This document shows, one piece after another, positions 1-6,092 of a stretch of DNA of 13,286 bases (positions are counted from its first letter, which is position 1; every line of letters begins with the position of its first letter). The position numbers and the translations under genes were made by a program. The notes beneath the pieces are model-generated. The model was given only the letters and a program-made list of their open reading frames with translations. It did not search any database and was not told where the DNA came from. This DNA is from an uncultured Neisseria sp. Its GTDB lineage: Bacteria; Pseudomonadota; Gammaproteobacteria; Burkholderiales; Neisseriaceae. The DNA is taken from NCBI GenBank assembly GCA_937919795.1, contig CALFOA010000386.1:1-13286 (forward strand), given 5' to 3'.

Positions 1-39
1 TTAAGGCAGATGTGATTATGTGAATTGCGTGTCATACAG

Positions 40-51
40 AGGCCGTCTGAA
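40..51 (+). repeat. DNA uptake sequence (AG-DUS)
   Basis: Exact AGGCCGTCTGAA. The uptake sequence is bound by the minor pilin ComP in Neisseria during natural transformation (family knowledge). This copy is the left arm of the terminator. Confidence 0.93.
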
Positions 52-55
52 GTCT

Positions 56-67
56 TTCAGACGGCCT
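56..67 (-). repeat. DNA uptake sequence (AG-DUS), inverted copy
   Basis: Exact reverse complement of AGGCCGTCTGAA. It is the right arm of the terminator hairpin. Confidence 0.93.
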
Positions 68-136
68 TTCTTATTTCGAATGATTAGGGTCGGTTTATTT
101 TGATGGGCATGAATGTTTTTGAAGTTTGAAGATAGT

Positions 137-952
137 TCAATGCTCATTGCGGGTCCGCAAGAAAGTGGCGAAACGCGGTGTGCCTTTTTGGGTGAATCCT
201 CGGTATTTATAGGTGATGGTGCTGCCGATTGCGGGCGGATTGCTGCGCTCGCTGTCTTTGAAACCGCTGCCGATACGGAATTCGCCATGGCGGTTTTTGC
301 AGCTGACTGCCCCAAGCTTGCCGGCGTATTTTCCTTTGCCGGGATGGTGATGGGTGACCACGCATTCATCATCGTGGGCGGATTTTAATTTGAGCAGATG
401 GCTGCTGCGCCCGCTGCGATAAGGCAGGCTGGGGTTGCGCAGCATCACGCCCTCGCCGCCAGCAGATTCGATTTGTTTCAGAAAATCAAGGGCGTGGGCA
501 TTGTCTCTGGCAGGTGTTTGTTTGATGATGTGGATAGGTGCTTGTGGGTGTTGATCCAGCCAGCGCTGCAACACAGCCAAGCGCTGATAAAGATTGCCTT
601 GTGCTTGCGGCACATCAAAAACGTGTAATTTGATGCCTTGCCAGTTGCCGGAGTGTTGGCGCACTGAGGCAGAGATCTGTTCGAATTGGTTGCGGCGGCT
701 GTACAGCTCTCCATCCAGCGGAAAAGGCGGGAAATGGGCGGTATAACCGGAAGGCGGGGTGAAAGGATAGCCTTGGCGGCTGATTAATTGCTTACCATTC
801 CAATAGGCGCGCACTCCGTCGAGTTTTTCACTCATTGCCCACCCGGTAACGTTTTGCCCTTTAAATTCTTGCGCCAGCAATAAATCGGGCGCGGCGGCAA
901 GGGCGGGAGAGCACGAGATAAATAAAGCTGCAATTGTGGCAAATGTTTTCAT
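137..952 (-). CDS. ligE: Signal-peptide-bearing ATP-dependent DNA ligase (Lig E type)
   Basis: This 271-aa protein is a minimal nucleotidyltransferase plus OB-fold DNA ligase that seals nicks using ATP. Visible motifs are motif I SEKLDGVR (residues 41-48, with K43 the expected adenylated lysine), motif III LDGELYS (79-85), motif IIIa KLHVFDVP (108-115), motif IV GGEGVMLR (165-172) and motif V LLKLK (186-190). The region from about residue 191 should be the OB domain. The N-terminus is a short hydrophobic Sec-type signal ending in PALAAA (about residues 16-21), which predicts export to the periplasm. Cys14 does not sit in a good lipobox (FISC), so a lipoprotein is unlikely. The start has a GAGG ribosome site 6 bases upstream. 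Small exported ligases of this kind are known in naturally competent Neisseria and Haemophilus. A role on incoming or extracellular DNA is inference. The gene reads away from rplC and has uptake sequences on both sides. Confidence 0.9.
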   Translation of the reverse strand: MKTFATIAALFISCSPALAAAPDLLLAQEFKGQNVTGWAMSEKLDGVRAYWNGKQLISRQGYPFTPPSGYTAHFPPFPLDGELYSRRNQFEQISASVRQHSGNWQGIKLHVFDVPQAQGNLYQRLAVLQRWLDQHPQAPIHIIKQTPARDNAHALDFLKQIESAGGEGVMLRNPSLPYRSGRSSHLLKLKSAHDDECVVTHHHPGKGKYAGKLGAVSCKNRHGEFRIGSGFKDSERSNPPAIGSTITYKYRGFTQKGTPRFATFLRTRNEH

Positions 953-980
953 AATATTCCTCGTTTTGTGTTTATAGTTT

Positions 981-998
981 CTGTAAATATTATTACAG
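981..998. repeat. Short dyad in the ligase leader
   Basis: CTGTAA (981-986) and TTACAG (993-998) form perfect 6-base inverted arms around an AT-only centre, about 30 bases upstream of the ligase start. It may be an operator or chance. No known regulator site is recognised. Confidence 0.35.
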
Positions 999-1008
999 GC
1001 CGTCTGAA
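997..1008 (+). repeat. DNA uptake sequence (AG-DUS)
   Basis: Exact AGGCCGTCTGAA, single and unpaired, lying in the ligase upstream region. With the pair at 40-67 it brackets the ligase gene. Confidence 0.93.
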
Positions 1009-1153
1009 AAATAAAGCATTAAATCCAATGAGAATAAACAGCAAACGGGTGGCACGGAAGATTTCATATTAATCCGGGCAGCATACAAAGGCGGGGCGCC
1101 CGATAGCAATGTCGCAAAAATGATGGCTGTGAAAGCTAAGGGCAAGATTTTTC

Positions 1154-1183
1154 TTGAAAAGCGACGGGGTTTTATAGTATAGT
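1154..1183 (+). promoter_or_regulatory. rplC (S10 operon) promoter
   Basis: A -35 box TTGAAA (1154-1159) and a -10 box TATAGT (1178-1183) are 18 bases apart, a good sigma-70 match. The expected start of transcription is near 1187-1190, giving a leader of about 80 bases before the rplC start. The spacer carries GGGTTTT at offsets 8-14, as does the rpsM promoter. A second TATAGT at 1173-1178 overlaps it but would leave only a 13-base spacer. Confidence 0.75.
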
Positions 1184-1188
1184 TCAGG

Positions 1189-1261
1189 GCTTGGCATTTC
1201 GTGCCAAGCGTTTATTTTGTCCAATGGTCGGCCAATCGTAGCTGACCCCTTTACTAAAAGG
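1189..1261 (+). promoter_or_regulatory. Structured rplC leader with three successive hairpins
   Basis: Hairpin 1 pairs GCTTGGCA (1189-1196) with TGCCAAGC (1202-1209) and is followed by a T-rich run (1211-1218), as in a terminator. Hairpin 2 pairs GGTCGGC (1226-1232) with GCTGACC (1241-1247), 7 bp including one G-U pair. Hairpin 3 pairs CCTTT (1248-1252) with AAAGG (1257-1261), which is the rplC Shine-Dalgarno sequence itself. In E. coli the S10 leader is controlled by ribosomal protein L4 through attenuation and translation block. A similar role here is inference from folding by eye. Confidence 0.5.
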
Positions 1262-1270
1262 AAAATAATC

Positions 1271-1915
1271 ATGACTTTAGGTCTGGTTGGGCGCAAAGTG
1301 GGTATGACCCGCGTGTTTAACGAACAAGGTGCATCTGTTCCGGTAACCGTGTTGGATATGTCTGCTAACCGCGTCACGCAAGTAAAATCCAAAGATACTG
1401 ACGGCTATGTGGCCGTTCAAGTTACCTTTGGTCAGAAAAAAGCCAATCGTGTTTCTCAAACTGAAGCCGGCCACTTTGCAAAAGCAGGTGTGGAAGCCGG
1501 TCGCGGTTTGGTTGAGTTTGCTTTGACTGAAGAAAAATTGGGCGAGCTCAAGGCTGGTGATGAAATCACTGTTGCCATGTTTGAAGCCGGTCAATTGGTG
1601 GATGTAACCGGTACCTCCAAAGGTAAAGGTTTTTCAGGCACCATTAAGCGTCACAATTTCGGTTCGCAACGTGCTTCTCACGGTAACTCGCGTTCGCATC
1701 GCGTGCCCGGCTCTATCGGCCAGGCTCAAGATCCGGGTCGTGTGTTTCCGGGTAAACGTATGGCCGGTCAGTATGGCAACACCAAGGCTACTGTTCAGTG
1801 CCTGGAGGTTGTGCGTGTAGATGCAGAGCGCCAATTGTTGTTGGTAAAAGGTGCTGTGCCCGGTTCCGTTAATAGCGACGTTGTAGTGCGTCCTAGCGTG
1901 AAAGTAGGTGCGTAA
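1271..1915 (+). CDS. rplC: 50S ribosomal protein L3
   Basis: This 214-aa protein is a primary 23S rRNA binder needed early in large-subunit assembly, and its central loop reaches toward the peptidyl transferase centre. The N-terminus [16 protein letters not shown] and the conserved stretch [11 protein letters not shown] identify the family. Q151 lies where the PrmB-methylated glutamine (Q150 in E. coli) is expected. The ATG at 1271 is chosen because AAGGA sits 8 bases upstream and the protein then begins like other L3 proteins. The in-frame start at 1217 would add 18 unrelated residues and lies inside the leader. It is the first gene of the visible S10 block with its own promoter. Its stop overlaps the rplD start by one base (TAATG), which suggests coupled translation. 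Confidence 0.98.
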   Translation: MTLGLVGRKVGMTRVFNEQGASVPVTVLDMSANRVTQVKSKDTDGYVAVQVTFGQKKANRVSQTEAGHFAKAGVEAGRGLVEFALTEEKLGELKAGDEITVAMFEAGQLVDVTGTSKGKGFSGTIKRHNFGSQRASHGNSRSHRVPGSIGQAQDPGRVFPGKRMAGQYGNTKATVQCLEVVRVDAERQLLLVKGAVPGSVNSDVVVRPSVKVGA

Positions 1916-2535
1916 TGGAATTGAAAGTTATTGATGCAAAAGGCCAAGTATCAGGCAGCTTGAATGCTTCTGATGCACTGTTTGCCCGTGAATACAATGA
2001 AGCGTTGGTGCACCAGCTGGTTACTGCCTTTTTGGCAAACGCCCGCTCAGGTAACCGTGCGCAGAAAACCCGTGCAGAAGTAAAACACTCTACCAAAAAG
2101 CCGTGGCGCCAAAAAGGCACCGGCCGCGCGCGTTCCGGTATGACTTCTTCTCCGATTTGGCGTAGCGGTGGCCGTGCTTTCCCGAATAAGCCGTCTGAAA
2201 ACTTCACCCAAAAAGTGAACCGTAAGATGTATCGTGCCGGTATGGCTTCAATTCTGTCGCAATTGGTGCGTGATGAACGCTTGTTTGTGATTGATGAATT
2301 GTCTGCTGCAACGCCGAAAACCAAAGAATTCGCCGAGCAAGTGAAAAATTTGGGTTTGGAGCAAGTGTTGTTTATTACCAAGCAATTGGATGAAAACGTA
2401 TACCTGTCTTCACGCAACCTGCCCAACGTTATGGTTTTGGAAGCACAGCAAGCTGATCCCTACAGCCTCTTGCGCTACAAAAAAGTCGTGATCACTAAAG
2501 ATGCGGTTGCACAGTTAGAGGAGCAATGGGTATGA
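1915..2535 (+). CDS. rplD: 50S ribosomal protein L4
   Basis: This 206-aa protein binds 23S rRNA domain I and sends an extended loop into the exit tunnel. The loop motif [12 protein letters not shown] (from residue 64) is intact, with none of the insertions or deletions linked to macrolide resistance. In E. coli L4 also represses its own S10 operon. Whether it does so here is unknown, but the structured rplC leader is a possible target. The start overlaps the rplC stop by one base and has only a weak GTAGGTG site, so it is probably translated by coupling. The coding region contains a DUS core (2190-2199) at codons for KPSEN. Confidence 0.98.
   Translation: MELKVIDAKGQVSGSLNASDALFAREYNEALVHQLVTAFLANARSGNRAQKTRAEVKHSTKKPWRQKGTGRARSGMTSSPIWRSGGRAFPNKPSENFTQKVNRKMYRAGMASILSQLVRDERLFVIDELSAATPKTKEFAEQVKNLGLEQVLFITKQLDENVYLSSRNLPNVMVLEAQQADPYSLLRYKKVVITKDAVAQLEEQWV
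2188..2199 (+). repeat. DUS core inside rplD
   Basis: AAGCCGTCTGAA shares the full 10-base core GCCGTCTGAA and differs from the AG dialect only at the second base. It is in frame inside the L4 coding sequence. Confidence 0.75.
2517..2523 (+). promoter_or_regulatory. Ribosome binding site that sets the rplW start
   Basis: AGAGGAG ends 2 bases before the ATG at 2526 but 8 bases before the ATG at 2532. The second spacing is the normal one, so rplW is taken to start at 2532, where its ATG overlaps the rplD stop (ATGA). Confidence 0.75.
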
Positions 2536-2846
2536 ATCAACAACGCCTGATGCAAGTAATTTTGGCTCCTGTTGTTTCTGAAAAGAGCAACCTGTTGGCC
2601 GAAAAACGTAATCAAATGACATTCAAAGTGTTGCCCAATGCAACCAAGCAGGAAATCAAAGCTGCAGTTGAGTTGTTGTTTGATGTCGAAGTGGCTTCTG
2701 TGACCACCGTGATCACCAAAGGTAAAGTAAAACGCTTTGGTCGTACGATCGGTCGCCGCAGCGATGTGAAAAAAGCTTATGTGAGCCTGGCAGCCGGTCA
2801 ACAGATCGACGTGGAAGCCACTGCTGCAGCCGCAGATAAGGAATAA
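2532..2846 (+). CDS. rplW: 50S ribosomal protein L23
   Basis: This 104-aa protein sits at the exit of the nascent-peptide tunnel and is the docking point for trigger factor and SRP. The VSEK motif (residues 15-18) contains the glutamate that contacts trigger factor in E. coli. The C-terminal part [20 protein letters not shown] is the rRNA-binding signature. The start MNQQRL is preferred over an ATG two codons earlier because of ribosome-site spacing and because it matches the neisserial L23 start as I recall it. It overlaps the rplD stop by 4 bases and is followed closely by rplB. Confidence 0.97.
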   Translation: MNQQRLMQVILAPVVSEKSNLLAEKRNQMTFKVLPNATKQEIKAAVELLFDVEVASVTTVITKGKVKRFGRTIGRRSDVKKAYVSLAAGQQIDVEATAAAADKE

Positions 2847-2851
2847 GTACA

Positions 2852-3685
2852 ATGGCTATCGTAAAAATGAAGCCTACCTCTGCTGGTCGTCGCGGCATGG
2901 TTCGCGTTGTAGCAGAAGGTTTGCATAAAGGTGCACCGTATGCACCGCTGGTTGAAAAGAAAAACACTACTGCCGGCCGCAACAACAACGGCCACATTAC
3001 CACCCGTCATAAAGGCGGTGGTCACAAGCAGCATTACCGCGTAGTGGATTTCAAGCGCAACAAAGACGGCATTCCCGCTAAAGTCGAGCGTATCGAGTAT
3101 GATCCGAACCGTACGGCGTTTATCGCACTGTTGTGCTATGCCGATGGCGAGCGTCGTTACATTATTGCGCCGCGCGGCATTCAAGCCGGTGCCGTGTTGG
3201 TGTCTGGTGCAGAAGCCGCAATTAAAGCAGGCAATGCCTTGCCGATTCGCAATATTCCGGTGGGTACAACCATTCACTGCATCGAGATGAAGCCGGGCAA
3301 AGGTGCGCAAATTGCGCGTTCAGCCGGTGCATCTGCTGTTTTGCTGGCCAAAGAAGGTATCTACGCTCAAGTGCGTTTGCGCTCAGGTGAGGTGCGTAAA
3401 ATCCATGTGGATTGCCGCGCGACCATCGGTGAGGTGGGCAATGAAGAGCAGAGCCTGAAAAAAATCGGTAAAGCCGGTGCCAATCGTTGGCGCGGTATTC
3501 GCCCGACCGTACGCGGTGTGGTGATGAACCCGGTTGATCACCCCCATGGTGGTGGTGAAGGCCGTACCGGTGAAGCTCGTGAACCGGTTAGCCCGTGGGG
3601 CACACCTGCTAAAGGTTACCGTACCCGTAACAACAAACGCACGGACAATATGATTGTTCGCCGCCGTTACTCAAATAAAGGTTAA
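2852..3685 (+). CDS. rplB: 50S ribosomal protein L2
   Basis: This 277-aa protein is one of the most conserved large-subunit proteins. It is needed for subunit joining and lies close to the peptidyl transferase centre. The hallmark [11 protein letters not shown] begins at residue 228, and H230 should correspond to the important His229 of E. coli L2. The end RRRYSNKG fits the family. AAGGA lies 9 bases before the ATG, partly inside the end of rplW. The length is close to the 273-277 residues usual for the family, with no sign of damage. Confidence 0.98.
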   Translation: MAIVKMKPTSAGRRGMVRVVAEGLHKGAPYAPLVEKKNTTAGRNNNGHITTRHKGGGHKQHYRVVDFKRNKDGIPAKVERIEYDPNRTAFIALLCYADGERRYIIAPRGIQAGAVLVSGAEAAIKAGNALPIRNIPVGTTIHCIEMKPGKGAQIARSAGASAVLLAKEGIYAQVRLRSGEVRKIHVDCRATIGEVGNEEQSLKKIGKAGANRWRGIRPTVRGVVMNPVDHPHGGGEGRTGEAREPVSPWGTPAKGYRTRNNKRTDNMIVRRRYSNKG

Positions 3686-3690
3686 TTGAT

Positions 3691-3969
3691 ATGGCTCGTT
3701 CATTGAAAAAAGGCCCATATGTAGACCTGCATTTGCTGAAAAAAGTAGATGCGGCTCGTGCAAGCAGCGATAAGCGCCCGATTAAAACTTGGTCGCGTCG
3801 TTCTACCATTCTGCCCGATTTTATCGGTTTGACCATCGCTGTACACAATGGCCGCACCCATGTGCCGGTATTTATCAGCGACAACATGGTTGGCCATAAA
3901 TTAGGCGAGTTCTCATTGACCCGTACCTTTAAAGGCCACTTGGCCGATAAAAAGGCTAAAAAGAAATAA
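3691..3969 (+). CDS. rpsS: 30S ribosomal protein S19
   Basis: This 92-aa protein of the 30S head partners with S13 near the A-site tRNA and the intersubunit bridge. The start [15 protein letters not shown] and the motif [13 protein letters not shown] are typical, and the lysine-rich tail ends KKAKKK. The start is 5 bases after the rplB stop, with AAAGG upstream. The length equals that of E. coli S19. Confidence 0.98.
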   Translation: MARSLKKGPYVDLHLLKKVDAARASSDKRPIKTWSRRSTILPDFIGLTIAVHNGRTHVPVFISDNMVGHKLGEFSLTRTFKGHLADKKAKKK

Positions 3970-3977
3970 GGTGAATC

Positions 3978-4307
3978 ATGAGAGTTAATGCACAACATAA
4001 AAACGCCCGCATTTCTGCACAAAAGGCTCGCCTGGTGGCAGATCTGATTCGCGGCAAAGACGTTGCCCAAGCCTTGAACATCTTGGCGTTCAGCCCCAAA
4101 AAAGGTGCTGAGTTGATTAAAAAAGTGCTGGAATCTGCTATTGCAAATGCAGAGCATAATGAAGGCGCCGATATCGACGAATTGAAAGTGGTCACCATTT
4201 TTGTGGATAAAGGCCCCAGCCTCAAACGCTTTCAAGCTCGTGCCAAAGGTCGCGGTAACCGCATTGAAAAACAAACTTGTCATATCAATGTGACAGTGGG
4301 TAACTAA
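3978..4307 (+). CDS. rplV: 50S ribosomal protein L22
   Basis: This 109-aa protein binds all 23S rRNA domains, and its long beta-hairpin lines the exit tunnel beside L4. The hairpin region (about residues 80-100) reads [19 protein letters not shown], with no deletion of the kind linked to macrolide resistance. TAAGGTG lies just upstream of the ATG. The gene sits between rpsS and rpsC in the standard order. Confidence 0.98.
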   Translation: MRVNAQHKNARISAQKARLVADLIRGKDVAQALNILAFSPKKGAELIKKVLESAIANAEHNEGADIDELKVVTIFVDKGPSLKRFQARAKGRGNRIEKQTCHINVTVGN

Positions 4308-4316
4308 GGAAAAGCT

Positions 4317-5015
4317 ATGGGACAAAAGATTAACCCTACAGGCTTTCGCCTGGCGGTGACCAAAGACTGGTCTTCTAAATGGTTTGCCAAAAGCAACGAA
4401 TTTTCTACTGTTTTGAAGCAAGACATTGATGTTCGCGACTACTTGCGCAAACGCCTGGCAAATGCCTCTGTTGGTCGTGTCGTGATTGAGCGTCCGGCCA
4501 AGTCTGCCCGCATTACCATTCATTCAGCCCGCCCGGGTGTGGTGATTGGTAAAAAAGGCGAAGACATCGAAGTGTTGAAACGCGATCTGCAAGCCTTGAT
4601 GGGTGTGCCTGTGCATGTCAACATCGAAGAAATCCGCAAACCTGAGCTGGATGCGCAAATCATTGCCGACGGTATTGCCCAGCAATTGGAAAAACGCGTT
4701 CAATTCCGTCGTGCTATGAAGCGTGCCATGCAAAACGCCATGCGTGTTGGTGCCAAAGGCATCAAAATCATGACTTCAGGCCGTCTGAATGGTGCGGACA
4801 TTGCCCGCAGCGAATGGTATCGCGAAGGCCGTGTGCCCTTGCATACTCTGCGTGCAAATGTGGATTACGCAACCAGCGAAGCACACACCACCTATGGTGT
4901 GTTGGGTTTGAAAGTTTGGGTTTACACCGGTGAAGGCACCGATAAGGCTCAAGCCAAACCTGAGCAAGAAAAGAGACAAAGAAAGGCAGGTGGTCGTCAT
5001 GCTGCAGCCAACTAG
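4317..5015 (+). CDS. rpsC: 30S ribosomal protein S3
   Basis: This 232-aa protein lies at the mRNA entry channel and contributes to ribosomal helicase activity with S4 and S5. The KH domain shows the GVVIGKKG loop at residues 74-81. The C-terminal half ends in a basic, low-complexity tail. TAAGGA precedes the ATG. The last 17 bases overlap the start of rplP. A full AG-DUS is embedded at 4778-4789 (codons for SGRLN), which is unusual inside a ribosomal gene. Confidence 0.98.
   Translation: MGQKINPTGFRLAVTKDWSSKWFAKSNEFSTVLKQDIDVRDYLRKRLANASVGRVVIERPAKSARITIHSARPGVVIGKKGEDIEVLKRDLQALMGVPVHVNIEEIRKPELDAQIIADGIAQQLEKRVQFRRAMKRAMQNAMRVGAKGIKIMTSGRLNGADIARSEWYREGRVPLHTLRANVDYATSEAHTTYGVLGLKVWVYTGEGTDKAQAKPEQEKRQRKAGGRHAAAN
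4778..4789 (+). repeat. DNA uptake sequence (AG-DUS) inside rpsC
   Basis: Exact AGGCCGTCTGAA within the S3 coding sequence, encoding part of SGRLN. Most uptake sequences lie between genes, so a full 12-mer in an essential gene is notable. Confidence 0.92.
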
Positions 5016-5415
5016 AATGAAATACCGCAAGCAACATAAAGGCCGCAACACCGGCATTGCTACCCGCGGTAATAAAGTTAGTTTCGGCGAATTCGGCTTG
5101 AAAGCCGTAGGCCGTGGTCGTTTGACTGCCCGTCAAATCGAAGCTGCCCGTCGTACCATGACCCGTCATATCAAACGTGGCGGTCGTATTTGGATTCGTG
5201 TGTTTCCGGATAAGCCGATCACTGAAAAACCGATTCAAGTGCGTATGGGTGGCGGTAAAGGCTCCGTTGAGTACTATGTTGCTGAAGTGAAACCCGGCAA
5301 AGTATTGTACGAAATGGACGGCGTGCCGGAAGCGTTGGCACGTGAAGCCTTCACTTTGGCTGCTGCCAAACTGCCGATTCCGACTGTGTTTGTTGTAAGA
5401 CAGGTAGGTCAATAA
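4999..5415 (+). CDS. rplP: 50S ribosomal protein L16
   Basis: This 138-aa protein helps place tRNA in the A site and completes the peptidyl transferase region. [16 protein letters not shown] and the central [15 protein letters not shown] are family signatures. The start at 4999 matches the known L16 N-terminus and has AGGTGG 5 bases upstream. An in-frame ATG at 4930 lies deep inside rpsC and would add 23 unrelated residues. The overlap with rpsC is 17 bases, suggesting coupled translation. Confidence 0.98.
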   Translation: MLQPTRMKYRKQHKGRNTGIATRGNKVSFGEFGLKAVGRGRLTARQIEAARRTMTRHIKRGGRIWIRVFPDKPITEKPIQVRMGGGKGSVEYYVAEVKPGKVLYEMDGVPEALAREAFTLAAAKLPIPTVFVVRQVGQ

Positions 5416-5606
5416 TGAAAGCAAATGAATTGAAAGACAAATCTGTTGAGCAATTGAATGCCGATTTGCTTGATTTGCTGAAAGCACAATTCGGCCTGCG
5501 TATGCAGCATGCAACCGGCCAATTGGCAAAAGCCAGTGAATTGAAAAAAGTACGCCGTGACATTGCTCGTATTAAAACCGTTTTAACTGAAAAAGGTGCC
5601 AAGTAA
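5415..5606 (+). CDS. rpmC: 50S ribosomal protein L29
   Basis: This 63-aa, all-helical protein sits next to L23 at the tunnel exit. The start [18 protein letters not shown] and the basic helix [14 protein letters not shown] are typical. The start overlaps the rplP stop by one base (TAATG), and its own stop overlaps the rpsQ start in the same way. Confidence 0.97.
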   Translation: MKANELKDKSVEQLNADLLDLLKAQFGLRMQHATGQLAKASELKKVRRDIARIKTVLTEKGAK

Positions 5607-5869
5607 TGAGCGAAGTGAAAAATGTTCGTACTTTGCAGGGCAAAGTGGTTAGCGATAAAATGGATAAAACCGTTACCGTGCTGGTTGAGCGTAAAGTGAA
5701 GCACCCGCTCTACGGTAAAATTATCCGCCGCTCGACCAAGATTCATGCTCATGACGAGCAAAATCAATACGGCGTTGGCGACATCGTGGTGATTGCAGAA
5801 ACCCGCCCGTTGTCAAAAACCAAGTCTTGGGTAGTGCAAGAGCTGGTAGAGAAAGCGCGTACTGTTTAA
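5606..5869 (+). CDS. rpsQ: 30S ribosomal protein S17
   Basis: This 87-aa OB-fold protein binds the 5' domain of 16S rRNA early in assembly. [20 protein letters not shown] and the central [13 protein letters not shown] are family signatures. The start overlaps the rpmC stop by one base, and AAAGGTG lies about 8 bases upstream. It is the last gene of the S10 block. A 223-base gap with folded structure follows. Confidence 0.98.
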   Translation: MSEVKNVRTLQGKVVSDKMDKTVTVLVERKVKHPLYGKIIRRSTKIHAHDEQNQYGVGDIVVIAETRPLSKTKSWVVQELVEKARTV

Positions 5870-6015
5870 TTTTTACGACAGCTAACGCTTGAAAAAGAAA
5901 CGAAGTCTTGCAGGAGCTAAAAAAAGCCTGTAAACTTCGTTTCTTATCTTTCAGCTTCTTTCTGAAAGTTCTTCCCTTCGGGGTCCAAGACTGGTTTACT
6001 GGAACCGTTAGCGGT

Positions 6016-6027
6016 TTCGGACGGCAT
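6016..6027 (-). repeat. Degenerate DUS, inverted
   Basis: TTCGGACGGCAT differs by one base from TTCAGACGGCAT, the reverse complement of the AT-dialect DUS. In RNA its first ten bases pair fully with the DUS core at 6046-6055, the changed base forming a G-U pair. Confidence 0.55.
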
Positions 6028-6039
6028 ATAGCAGTAGAT

Positions 6040-6066
6040 TTGAACGCCGTCTGAAAGTGGTAAATT
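6040..6066 (+). promoter_or_regulatory. Candidate spc operon promoter (weak)
   Basis: TTGAAC (6040-6045) and TAAATT (6061-6066) are only 15 bases apart, but TG at 6058-6059 makes an extended -10. A start near 6073 would leave a leader of about 20 bases to rplN. E. coli has an spc promoter in the same gap, which favours some promoter here, but this one is a weak match. Confidence 0.3.
6044..6055 (+). repeat. DUS core in the spc leader
   Basis: ACGCCGTCTGAA holds the intact 10-base core GCCGTCTGAA (6046-6055) but not the AG flank seen in the full copies of this window. Confidence 0.75.
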
Positions 6067-6092
6067 AAGTTGGTTTATTTAAAGGTATTAAC

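Larger units (their letters stand above)
40..67 (+). terminator. Intrinsic terminator built from a DUS inverted repeat
   Basis: Two perfect copies of the 12-mer AGGCCGTCTGAA face each other (40-51 and 56-67) around the 4-base loop GTCT. The 12-bp stem is followed on the plus strand by a T-rich stretch (67-77). This is the usual form of neisserial terminators made from paired uptake sequences. The T-run is on the right, so it best ends a rightward gene lying outside the window. The leftward ligase also runs into the stem, but the far side has no T-run, so termination in that direction is less certain. Confidence 0.85.
953..1270. other. Divergent intergenic region between ligase and rplC
   Basis: This 318-base gap contains, in order, the ligase ribosome site, a dyad CTGTAA-N6-TTACAG (981-998), an AG-DUS (997-1008), about 140 bases with no gene that I can support, the rplC promoter and the rplC leader. 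A 20-codon open frame from 1120 lacks a ribosome site and runs into the rplC promoter, so it is not called. The leftward ligase promoter is not clear: on the minus strand TTGCTG and TAATGC 17 bases apart is the best pair I see, and it is weak. Confidence 0.75.
5881..6056 (+). promoter_or_regulatory. Structured RNA region between rpsQ and rplN
   Basis: Several helices can be drawn by eye. The longest pairs 5895-5906 (AAGAAACGAAGT) with 5934-5945, 12 bp without mismatch, and continues past a single bulged C5907 with 5908-5914 and 5927-5933 (7 bp, one G-U). Further hairpins are CTTTCAG/CTGAAAG (5948-5954, 5962-5968), CCC-TTCG-GGG (5974-5983) and GGTCCA with TGGAACC (5982-5987, 6000-6006, one bulge). 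GCTAACG (5881-5887) can pair with CGTTAGC (6006-6012) and enclose most of these. A DUS-like pair follows (6015-6025 with 6046-6056). The layout suggests an attenuator, processing site or protein-binding leader. The exact role is not shown. Confidence 0.5.

Noticed and set aside
113..388. Plus-strand open frame opposite the ligase C-terminal half
   Set aside because: The minus-strand ligase has clear catalytic motifs across this span. The plus frame has no supporting motif or ribosome site.
1094..1101. GGGCGCCC palindrome
   Set aside because: Only 8 bases, with no partner elements. Not enough to call a site.
1120..1182. 20-codon open frame ahead of rplC
   Set aside because: No ribosome site, no recognisable product, and it runs through the promoter elements.
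1217..1270. Upstream in-frame ATG extension of rplC (MSNGRP...)
   Set aside because: It lacks a ribosome site, its 18 residues match no L3 N-terminus, and it overlaps leader hairpins. The ATG at 1271 has AAGGA at good spacing.
3609..4523. Long minus-strand open frame opposite rplB, rpsS, rplV and rpsC
   Set aside because: It lies wholly opposite well-supported, highly conserved genes. Long antisense frames are a common side effect of strong codon bias. No known domain is visible.
4930..4998. Upstream start for rplP
   Set aside because: It would add 23 residues encoded inside rpsC. The L16 family start [16 protein letters not shown] is at 4999 with a ribosome site.
4768..5529. 253-codon minus-strand open frame opposite rpsC, rplP and rpmC
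   Set aside because: It is a shadow of three conserved genes, and its composition does not look like a real protein.
5870..6092. Possible Correia-type mobile repeat in the rpsQ-rplN gap
   Set aside because: I do not see the TATAGTGGATT-type terminal repeats expected of neisserial Correia elements, and no target duplication. The repeats present are hairpin arms.
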